This document shows, piece by piece, positions 8,837 through 15,277 of a stretch of 28,781 bases of DNA. The stretch is from Leptospira perolatii (GTDB lineage: Bacteria > Spirochaetota > Leptospiria > Leptospirales > Leptospiraceae). The translations under genes were made by a program, and so were the position numbers. The stretch lies in assembly GCF_002811875.1 (NCBI RefSeq), contig NZ_NPDZ01000021.1:1-28781 (forward strand). Reading direction: 5' to 3'. The notes below the pieces were generated by a model that did no database searches, was not told the origin of the DNA, and saw only the letters and a program-made list of their open reading frames with translations. The number at the start of each line of letters is the position of its first letter. Position 1 is the first letter of the stretch.

Positions 8837-8944
8837 GGCGTAGGGCGTAGGGAAGCGGTTCGCGTTTCCAACTGAGCTCAAAAGAACTGGTATCGGCGTA
8901 GTGCGAGTGAAGCGGTTCGCGTTTCCAACTGAGCTCAAGAGAAA
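8835..8944. repeat. Two tandem 58-bp repeats
   Basis: Unit 1 runs 8835-8892 and unit 2 starts at 8893, a 58-bp offset. Both share the core AGCGGTTCGCGTTTCCAACT followed by the palindrome TGAGCTCA. Differences cluster in the GCGTAGGG/GCGAGTGA part near the start of each unit. The GCGTTTCC within each unit is complementary to GGAAACGC at 8771-8778, so the repeats can also pair with the hairpin segment upstream. Confidence 0.8.
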
Positions 8945-9053
8945 GTTCGTTTTTGTCGCAAACTAAAAAATCGAAGTATGGATGGTTTTCTTCTGGAAGC
9001 AGAAATAATTTCCTTTTTTATAAGTAGATTCAAGTTCGAGAGCAGGAGGAAAC

Positions 9054-9530
9054 ATGGGCTCAGATAAAGAGAAAGAAAAATTGGCATCCGACCTGAATAA
9101 GGAATGGGAAAAATTCAAAAAAGCTTCACCGGGGGTGAGTCTTGTGATTCCACCTCCTTCTTTCAAGGAAATGTCGGGAGAATTCATTTCCTATGTTCGT
9201 AAAAAGGAAATCACTTGTTCCTTTTTGGCAGAACCTAGATTTTCCAATCCGATGTCTGTCTTACAAGGTGGCTTTTTGGCTGCGGCCTTTGACAATACCT
9301 ACGGACCTCTTTGCTATCTGGCTGCAGGAAAACCTACCACTACCTTAGAACTCAGTACAAGTTATATTCGAATGATTAAGGAAAATCAAAGGATCACAAT
9401 CACTGCTCGAGTGATTGCGAGAGGCAATCAGCACATGTATATGGAAGCGGAAGCAATTGATGAGGAAGGGAAACTAGTCGCAAAATCTACTACACAGGTT
9501 TTGATTTTGAGAATTCCAGGAAATCAGTAA
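9054..9530 (+). CDS. PaaI-type hotdog-fold thioesterase
   Basis: The product is 158 residues and probably hydrolyses acyl-CoA thioesters in the cytoplasm. It has the single-hotdog layout: a helical N-terminal extension (1-40), then S68-V-L-Q-G-G-F-L-A-A-A-F-D80, which replaces the usual HGG...D motif with QGG while keeping the Asp. The typical strand block TTLELSTSYIRM...ITARVIARG...MYMEAEAIDEEGKLVAKSTTQ follows. A strong AGGAGGA ribosome site lies at 9044-9050, four bases before the ATG. It stands alone, convergent with the membrane-protein gene that ends at 9621. The His-to-Gln change occurs in some family members, so loss of activity should not be assumed. The natural substrate cannot be told. 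Confidence 0.85.
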   Translation: MGSDKEKEKLASDLNKEWEKFKKASPGVSLVIPPPSFKEMSGEFISYVRKKEITCSFLAEPRFSNPMSVLQGGFLAAAFDNTYGPLCYLAAGKPTTTLELSTSYIRMIKENQRITITARVIARGNQHMYMEAEAIDEEGKLVAKSTTQVLILRIPGNQ

Positions 9531-9620
9531 ACTGATTGGTTAAACACAACTAAAATCCATCTTTCTTCACGGATTACCCATCACACATCGATCATCATTC
9601 ATTTGATCGTTAAACTATCA

Positions 9621-10517
9621 TTAGGTGGCAGCTTCTGGTGACGAGTGACCTTCACTTTCCGTCGGTTTAGAAACCGCAGGATCGCTAACCGGCAAGGCAC
9701 TAGAAGGTCCGGTGATTCTCTCCAAAGGTAATTTTTTGACGTGATCCGCCATTTCTCTTAGAATGCTCGCGGTGATATCCTTCATGATATCTCCCATGAC
9801 TTCGGTTTCTAAAACTTCCGCGATCATCTCACCGATATCTTCTCCGAGTCTTCGAGAAACTTCCGACATAAATGGAATTCTAGAAAGTTCTCCGAGCAGA
9901 AATTTACTCTGCAAGGATTCATTCACCTTTCCGTGGAATTGGTCGTGGTGCTTGGAAAATGCCTGCTTTGCGAGTTGGCTATAGTCCAACCGAAGCATCA
10001 CTTCTTCTACTCTTTCGAGTGAATGTAGAAACACTGCATCTGCAATCGTGTCCACAATCACATCTCTAAACCGGAACGTGATTTCTCTAGTCAAAGCTTC
10101 GCTTACGTTTTGACCCGACATTCCGATTCTGTAAAATGCGATTGCTAGTTTTACTCCTCTTAACAATAGAAAGGGTCGTAGAAAGTAGAAAGGAATGATT
10201 CCGATCACTTCGTACCAATTCGTTCTTAGATATTTTCTTGGATCTTCTAACTTCTGGATTCGGATGAACAAATCAAAAACCCAGAGTAAGATTACGAATA
10301 AATCGAACACCAATAGGTAGCTAGGGATATCCTTGTGCATGAACTCTTTGTAGGAATTTACAAAGAGTAAAAAGAACACGTCTACGCCGGCGAGGGTGAG
10401 CAAAAAGTAATCCCGACCAGTGCCCGGCAAAACGCTTCTCCAATAGCGAATCGTGCGGAGGTATTTGCCAAATCTGGAAGAGTGAGAGCTATGGTGTTTC
10501 TTTTTTTCTTCCGACAT
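9621..10517 (-). CDS. Membrane protein with voltage-sensor-like helices, no pore
   Basis: The product is 298 residues from the ATG. An in-frame TTG three codons upstream (10526), close behind AAGGGG, is a real alternative start. The N-terminus is basic and His-rich. Hydrophobic segments at about 38-54, 67-87, 101-113 and 114-130 resemble S1-S4 of ion-transport proteins. Segment 2 ends DLFIRI, segment 3 is NWYEVIGIIPF, and segment 4 carries spaced positives (R114, R120, K123, R130). No pore helix or selectivity filter follows. The remaining residues are a cytoplasmic, amphipathic, charged helical region (EVMLRLDY, MAEVLETEVM-like repeats) and a Pro/Ser tail. The resemblance to a voltage sensor is inference, and the protein may just be a conserved Leptospira membrane protein. 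Confidence 0.7.
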   Translation of the reverse strand: MSEEKKKHHSSHSSRFGKYLRTIRYWRSVLPGTGRDYFLLTLAGVDVFFLLFVNSYKEFMHKDIPSYLLVFDLFVILLWVFDLFIRIQKLEDPRKYLRTNWYEVIGIIPFYFLRPFLLLRGVKLAIAFYRIGMSGQNVSEALTREITFRFRDVIVDTIADAVFLHSLERVEEVMLRLDYSQLAKQAFSKHHDQFHGKVNESLQSKFLLGELSRIPFMSEVSRRLGEDIGEMIAEVLETEVMGDIMKDITASILREMADHVKKLPLERITGPSSALPVSDPAVSKPTESEGHSSPEAAT

Positions 10518-10594
10518 TGAGCGCAAGATTCCCCTTTGGGAAGGTGTTTACAAGTTTTTTGGAAGTGTCCAAACTGGTCACTAGATTTAGCAGG

Positions 10595-11092
10595 ATGCAT
10601 TTAGTCGTCGACGGATTCAATTTGATCTACAAGTTTCCCGAGCTTGAGGAATACATGTACGCAAATCGCTTAAGAGATGCTCGTGTAGGGTTGCTTCGAA
10701 TTTTGGAATCGTATTCCGCAGTCGCTAAAAATCCGGCGATTCATGTCTTTTTTGACGGGAAAAAGGAAAAAGGGAGTGAAGTTCGCTCCGATTCGTATGG
10801 ACAGATTCAAGTCTACTTTAGCCAAGACCAAAAGGCCGACGATCTTATCAAGGAGTATATTAAGTACTCTCCTAGACCGTCGAATCTCTTTGTAATAAGT
10901 TCTGACCAAGAAATAATGGTTTTTGCAAAAAGGTTAGGTGCAAAATCTATACTTTCCGAGGATTTTGCTGCGAAAATTACCGAAGCTTTGGCGAAGCAGA
11001 ATCAGCCAAAGTCGGAGGAGAAGGACACGGATCGCAAGCTTTCTCCGACAGAAATCCAATACTGGAAAGAATTCTTTAAGAAGGGAAAGTAG
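10595..11092 (+). CDS. NYN-domain (YacP-like) RNase-type protein
   Basis: The product is 165 residues. The fold is the PIN-like NYN domain of YacP/Rae1-type proteins, some of which cleave RNA on ribosomes. Acidic residues sit where a metal site is expected: D6 in LVVDGFN, D54 in HVFFDGK, D82-D83 in QKADDLI and D104 in VISSDQE. The ATG at 10595 is chosen because the domain begins exactly there (MHLVVDGFN). The frame is open further upstream, but that would overlap the divergent gene. The C-terminal 30 residues are charged, ending YWKEFFKKGK. The next gene starts three bases after its stop, so it leads a three-gene operon. The RNase role is from family knowledge. Confidence 0.85.
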   Translation: MHLVVDGFNLIYKFPELEEYMYANRLRDARVGLLRILESYSAVAKNPAIHVFFDGKKEKGSEVRSDSYGQIQVYFSQDQKADDLIKEYIKYSPRPSNLFVISSDQEIMVFAKRLGAKSILSEDFAAKITEALAKQNQPKSEEKDTDRKLSPTEIQYWKEFFKKGK

Positions 11093-11095
11093 CGC

Positions 11096-12577
11096 GTGCT
11101 TTTTAATTCCGTTTTATTCTTACTCTTTTTTGCAGTTGTATATGTGATCTATTGGTCACTGCCGAAAACTTGGAAACTCGATTTCCTTCTTCTCGCGAGC
11201 GGAGTTTTTTATCTTTTTAGCGGAAAAGCATTTTTCGTACATTTTATTTTTGTAATATTATTAAACTATCTGGGATATTATAAGGTAAAGACTTCTAAGA
11301 ATAAAAAGTTTTGGGTTACTTTTTCGGTCCTCTTTAACGTAATTAATTTAGGCTTCTTTAAATATTTCTACTTTATTAATAAGATTTTGGCCGATTTGAC
11401 TGGGTATCCTTTCTTTTCGGAAGTTCCAAGAATTCTGAAGATCTCACTTCCTTTGGCGGTCAGCTTTTATAGTTTTCAAATGATCGCTGCAGTCGTTGAC
11501 GCTTACAGAAAGCCGGAAGAAGAAAGGATCACTTTAAAAAAGTATTTCTCCTTTGTGCTCTTCTTCCCGGTGTTGATTGCAGGTCCGATTTTGAGGACCT
11601 CCGACTTTTTTCCGAATTTAGAAAGATTAGAGCCTTCCAAAGACAAAATAGTGAGAGCCTGCTATTTAATGATGTCGGGACTTTCGAAAAAACTTTTAGT
11701 AGCTGACCCGGTAGCGAGCTTGATTGCCCCAGTTTTTGCGGGACCGAGTCAGTATGATAATCTATCTTTGGTCTTGGCTGCTTTTGGGTACGCAGTGCAA
11801 GTTTATTGCGACTTTTCCGGACTTACGGATATGGCTAGATCCGTCGGATTATTTATAGGCATTGACCTGCCGGAAAACTTTAAAGCTCCCTTATTCTCTT
11901 CTACTGGAAAAGAACTCTGGCAAAGGTGGCATATCACTCTTTCTTTCTGGTTAAGAGATTATATTTATTTTTCGCTAGGCGGAAGTAGGGCAGGCGAATG
12001 GAGAACTTATTTAAACCTGATCTTGACTATGACGATCGGCGGAATTTGGCATGGAGCCGATTATACCTACGCCACCTGGGGATTTTATTGGGGAGTGATC
12101 TTAGCATTTGAAAGATTTTTGGAAAAGAGATTCGGCTACGGTTTAAATGAGAGCAGTAATTCTCTATTGCATATTCTAAAAGTATTATTTATTTTTTCAT
12201 TATTCTCTTTCAGCGCGGTCTTGTTTAGGGCGGATAGCGCCAGCACTATGGTTCAGCATGTGGCAGGACTATTTACAAATTTACCGGGAAGTTTTGCCCA
12301 CAAGTTACAAGGAAATGGTTTTGGCTGGTTAGAAAGTGCGGGTGTTCTCGCTTCCGGGCCGGATGCTTTCCAATTATTGCGACTCGAGAATATAGAAAGA
12401 CTTTTATATGCGTATCTCGCATTCTTAATGTTCCACTTCCTTCAGTTTAAGGTGAGTGCGGTGGAAAAATTTGGGAAAAACAAGGATTGGCTTCTGGTAA
12501 TCTGCGGGGTGGCTACCGTATTTTTACTGACTCTTTTCTCCGAAGATTCCGGAGCATTCATTTACTACAAGTTTTAA
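11096..12577 (+). CDS. MBOAT O-acyltransferase (AlgI/DltB type)
   Basis: The product is 493 residues from a GTG start, with GAAGGGA in the end of the previous gene as ribosome site. The first residues, MLFNSVLFLLFF...YW, are the classic start of bacterial AlgI-like proteins. About ten membrane helices follow. The two MBOAT marks are present: WQRWHITLSFWLRDYIY with H279, and GGIWHGADYTYATWG with the invariant catalytic H319. Such enzymes pass an acyl group (often acetyl) across the inner membrane to a periplasmic partner that modifies a polysaccharide. The next gene, 18 bp on, encodes that kind of partner. The polymer acylated here (lipopolysaccharide or another glycan) cannot be read from the sequence. 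Confidence 0.92.
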   Translation: MLFNSVLFLLFFAVVYVIYWSLPKTWKLDFLLLASGVFYLFSGKAFFVHFIFVILLNYLGYYKVKTSKNKKFWVTFSVLFNVINLGFFKYFYFINKILADLTGYPFFSEVPRILKISLPLAVSFYSFQMIAAVVDAYRKPEEERITLKKYFSFVLFFPVLIAGPILRTSDFFPNLERLEPSKDKIVRACYLMMSGLSKKLLVADPVASLIAPVFAGPSQYDNLSLVLAAFGYAVQVYCDFSGLTDMARSVGLFIGIDLPENFKAPLFSSTGKELWQRWHITLSFWLRDYIYFSLGGSRAGEWRTYLNLILTMTIGGIWHGADYTYATWGFYWGVILAFERFLEKRFGYGLNESSNSLLHILKVLFIFSLFSFSAVLFRADSASTMVQHVAGLFTNLPGSFAHKLQGNGFGWLESAGVLASGPDAFQLLRLENIERLLYAYLAFLMFHFLQFKVSAVEKFGKNKDWLLVICGVATVFLLTLFSEDSGAFIYYKF

Positions 12578-12595
12578 GGCATAAGATAGATTAAC

Positions 12596-13678
12596 ATGGC
12601 AAAGGTCCGATTTTTATCCATTCCGTTTCTGATTCTTTTTCTATCAATTGCAATCGATCGAATTATCACCTTGGATTTTTTTCAGGATTATTATTCAAAG
12701 ACATTGTCGCATCTCAATTTTTTGAACAAGCCAGAACTTTATGAAGATCTAAAGGAATATTTACGAAAGGATCCGAAAGAAAGAAAAAAGGTATTGGTCT
12801 TTCTCGGAAATTCCAGATCCTTAATGTTTCCGGTAGAGCAACTTGCGGAGAAAAATCCGGAATGGATACTCTACAATTTTTCGGTACCTGGAGGAACTCC
12901 TGACTATTTCCATTACTGGGTGGAAAAAATCGAAAGTGATGGGTTGCGTCCAGATTTTGTGGTGATAGATCAATCTATAGAAGTTTTCAACAAAACTCCG
13001 ATACTCGGATTGGATGAGGTGCTGGTGTACGGAATTCCGATCAGTTTTATGATTCGGCATTGGAATTATTACTCTACTAGCGACTGGTCCACTGTGATTT
13101 CGAAAGGTTTGTTTCACACATACAGAGATAGACCCAAGCTAGCAGTCATACTTGATCGGATGAAGAATCATTCGGAACTTGCAAACATGTATCACAACGC
13201 GAAAGATGTTATTGTTACGAACCTTCGTCTGGAGAAAGGCAGTTACTCGTCGGACATTAATATGAAAAAGGCTCTTGCATATGACTTACTCCTGAAAAGA
13301 TCAGAGAGTGATTTTTTGTCTTATATGAGCCCATACACTTTTTATTCCGAAATGATGGACATGCAAAAGGAATCGATCCGTATATTAAAAAAGCAAAACA
13401 TTCCGTACGCAACGATCTGGGTCAGAGTTTCCAGGCCGTATTACAAACTATATTCAAGCAAAATAGTTCAGACTCAGGAAGGAATGAAATCGCCCCAAGA
13501 GGTTTGGATGCCTTTGCTAGAACAATTTAACCGCGAAACCGGAACCATTCTTTGGAACATGAATGAAGAGCCGAACTACAACTGCGATAGCTTTTCTGAT
13601 CCGGGGCATATGTCGCCAGGTTGTTTTTACGACTACGGTGAATATGTGTTCAAGAAACTGAACGAGACTTTAAAATAG
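12596..13678 (+). CDS. DUF1574-like SGNH-type partner of the MBOAT enzyme
   Basis: The product is 360 residues. An N-terminal hydrophobic anchor (6-22, FLSIPFLILFLSIAIDR) places the rest in the periplasm. It matches the Leptospira DUF1574 family as I know it. The key SGNH-like elements are visible: L70-G-N-S73-R-S75 for the nucleophile block, and D335-P-G-H338 near the C-terminus for the Asp/His pair. The layout is like AlgJ/AlgX and DltD, which work with MBOAT proteins. It is 18 bp downstream of the MBOAT gene, so the two are probably co-transcribed and together O-acylate a surface glycan. Catalytic residues are assigned by pattern only. It ends six bases from the convergent sirtuin gene. 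Confidence 0.8.
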   Translation: MAKVRFLSIPFLILFLSIAIDRIITLDFFQDYYSKTLSHLNFLNKPELYEDLKEYLRKDPKERKKVLVFLGNSRSLMFPVEQLAEKNPEWILYNFSVPGGTPDYFHYWVEKIESDGLRPDFVVIDQSIEVFNKTPILGLDEVLVYGIPISFMIRHWNYYSTSDWSTVISKGLFHTYRDRPKLAVILDRMKNHSELANMYHNAKDVIVTNLRLEKGSYSSDINMKKALAYDLLLKRSESDFLSYMSPYTFYSEMMDMQKESIRILKKQNIPYATIWVRVSRPYYKLYSSKIVQTQEGMKSPQEVWMPLLEQFNRETGTILWNMNEEPNYNCDSFSDPGHMSPGCFYDYGEYVFKKLNETLK

Positions 13679-13693
13679 AAAATCTTAATTTTC
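13678..13693. terminator. Possible bidirectional hairpin between convergent genes
   Basis: GAAAAT-ctta-ATTTTC is a perfect 6-bp inverted repeat that overlaps the stop codons of the DUF1574-like and sirtuin genes. The stem is AT-rich and weak, but it sits where a shared terminator for the two convergent transcripts would be needed. Confidence 0.3.
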
Positions 13694-14419
13694 GGTTAAA
13701 GCTTTTACAAGATCTGGCAAAGTATCACAAGCAGTTCCTTGGAGGGAAAGTTCGGCTACATGGCTGAATCCGCTTTGCTCTGGATTCACTTCCACAACAA
13801 ATGCACCTGAAGACTTAGCGACTTCGGCCAAATAAACAGGAACTCCTACAGAACCGGAAGAACCGACTATAATCACGATATCGCAAGACTCTGCCTCTCG
13901 AATGCAATCAGCCAAGATAGTTTGATCATAGTTTTCGCCGAACCAGACTACATTAGGCCTAAGATTCTGTCCGCAATCTGGGCAAGTCGGGGGAATTTTA
14001 GAGAAAGGCAAGCTAGTCACATCAGCAATTTTTTTACAAGAAATGCATTTAGTACGAAAAATGTTTCCGTGGATCTCCTTCATTTTGCGAGAACCAGCCT
14101 TCCCGTGCAGACCATCCACATTCTGAGTGATCAGCAGAAAATTCGGATGTTTCTTTTCTAATTCTACCAATGAATAGTGCGCATCATTCGGTTCCTTCTG
14201 CGAAATAAGTTCCATTCTCCAAATATACCATTCCCAGACTAAAACTGGGTTTCGTGCAAAAGCATCGGAGGTTGCCAAGTCTTCTGCCCTATAGTTTTTC
14301 CAAAGTCCGTCGTTTCCTCGGAATGTCGGAACTCCACTTTCTGCGGAGATTCCGGCTCCGGTTAAAACTAGAATCTTTCCTTTGCTTTTTTGTAGTAATT
14401 CTTTAGGTAAGGTTTGCAT
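13685..14419 (-). CDS. cobB: Sirtuin NAD-dependent protein lysine deacylase
   Basis: The product is 244 residues. It removes acyl groups from lysines using NAD. All family marks are present: G21-AGISAESGVPTFRG-G35 for NAD binding, T98-QNVDGLH-H105, catalytic H117 in EIHGNIF, and a four-Cys zinc site (C125, C128, C146, C149). N100 and D102 belong to the NAD pocket. Y65 and R68 form the Y-x-x-R pair (W-Y-I-W-R) that marks class III sirtuins such as SIRT5 and E. coli CobB, which accept succinyl- and malonyl-lysine. It lies eight bases after the DJ-1-type gene and is probably co-transcribed with it. Deacetylation versus desuccinylation cannot be weighed from sequence alone. Confidence 0.93.
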   Translation of the reverse strand: MQTLPKELLQKSKGKILVLTGAGISAESGVPTFRGNDGLWKNYRAEDLATSDAFARNPVLVWEWYIWRMELISQKEPNDAHYSLVELEKKHPNFLLITQNVDGLHGKAGSRKMKEIHGNIFRTKCISCKKIADVTSLPFSKIPPTCPDCGQNLRPNVVWFGENYDQTILADCIREAESCDIVIIVGSSGSVGVPVYLAEVAKSSGAFVVEVNPEQSGFSHVAELSLQGTACDTLPDLVKALTEN

Positions 14420-14427
14420 CGGTTCGT

Positions 14428-14967
14428 TTAAGGAAGGTGAAGTCCTTTTTCTACTTCCATTTTCTTTTGTGGGTTCGTCAAAACTTCCACTATTTTCAAA
14501 GCGAATTCAAATGCAGACCCAGGTCCAATACTTGTCAAGATTTTTCCAGACTGCTCCAATCTAGAGCCAGTATAATCCGGAGAATCTACCGCGCCCGGAA
14601 AGGCAGTAAATTTTTGACCGGAACCAAGGATCCCTTGCGCCTTCAGTACGCTAGGCGCAGCACAAATAGCTCCAATCCACTTTTCCTTTTTCTTTTGCTT
14701 TTCTAAAATTTCGGCGAGAAGTTTGCTCTTTCCCAGATTTTGAGTTCCTTGGCCTCCGCCAGGAAGCACTACCATGTCAAAATCTTGGTCCCTCAGATTT
14801 GCCAGTAGAGTATCTGGAACATGCTTTGTTTTTCTTGCCGCAATAACAGGACCTTCTTCCAATCCAGCAGTGATTACTTCCACGCCGGCTCTTCTTAGAA
14901 CGTCCACAAGAATGATCGCTTCCATTTCTTCCATTCCGTGTGCAAACGGGATTAGTACCTTTGCCAT
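14428..14967 (-). CDS. DJ-1/PfpI family protein
   Basis: The product is 179 residues from the ATG at 14967, which has GGAG eight bases upstream. A longer in-frame start at 14985 would add six residues with no support. It is a close match in layout to DJ-1/YajL: G11-MEEMEA with E16, LPGGG at 68-72, and the nucleophile elbow GAIC102AAP. E16 and C102 equal human DJ-1 E18 and C106. Family members act in carbonyl and oxidative stress protection, with roles in glyoxal detoxification still debated. It lies upstream of the sirtuin gene in the same transcription unit. The thiJ/yajL label is plausible but I leave the symbol empty. Confidence 0.92.
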   Translation of the reverse strand: MAKVLIPFAHGMEEMEAIILVDVLRRAGVEVITAGLEEGPVIAARKTKHVPDTLLANLRDQDFDMVVLPGGGQGTQNLGKSKLLAEILEKQKKKEKWIGAICAAPSVLKAQGILGSGQKFTAFPGAVDSPDYTGSRLEQSGKILTSIGPGSAFEFALKIVEVLTNPQKKMEVEKGLHLP

Positions 14968-15079
14968 TTGAAATGCTCCATTCAATACGATAAATTTTAT
15001 CTTATCAGAGAATTCTGCTGCAGATAGGAATATTTAGAACCGTAGCACTGAAAGCCAAGTGAATTCTTAGGATTTTTTT

Positions 15080-15093
15080 GTAGGAGCTCCTAC
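15080..15093. repeat. GTAGGAGCTCCTAC palindrome
   Basis: A perfect 14-bp palindrome, preceded by TTTTTT. This sequence is familiar as a dispersed intergenic repeat of Leptospira chromosomes, often near gene ends. It can form a 7-bp stem without a true loop. Confidence 0.7.
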
Positions 15094-15136
15094 GAGGAAA
15101 ACAGGCGAAAAAAAGGCTGGAACGAAGCGATATTTT

Positions 15137-15201
15137 GTGAAAATGGGGTGGGTACCACCGCTGCGCTCCGGCCCCCGCCCAGGAAGGGTGGGGCTTTTCA
15201 C
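15137..15201. repeat. 65-bp GC-rich intergenic repeat element with terminator-like hairpin
   Basis: The element is bounded by GTGAAAA (15137-15143) and TTTTCAC (15195-15201). Inside are the palindrome GGTGG-gta-CCACC and a strong hairpin CCCCGCCC-aggaa-GGGTGGGG (15173-15193, one G-T pair), followed by C and TTTT on the plus strand. It sits between the GH5 gene (minus, ends 15278) and the DJ-1 gene (minus, starts 14967). As read on the minus strand it lacks a T run, so it looks more like a dispersed repeat than a dedicated terminator for the GH5 gene. Confidence 0.6.
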
Positions 15202-15277
15202 TAAAAAGTACGCACTACCAAAAGGGGCCCGAACTTTATTCGTCCGAGCTCCCTTGGAGTAATAGGCTTAGGGCTTC

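Noticed and set aside
8496..8938. Several overlapping open frames on both strands across the GC-rich block
   Set aside because: They lack ribosome sites and recognised domains, overlap one another on both strands, and are explained by few stop codons in GC-rich repeat DNA.
9589..9609. CGATCA/TGATCG inverted repeat between convergent thioesterase and membrane-protein genes
   Set aside because: Short stem with AT-rich loop and no T run on either side; too weak to call a terminator.
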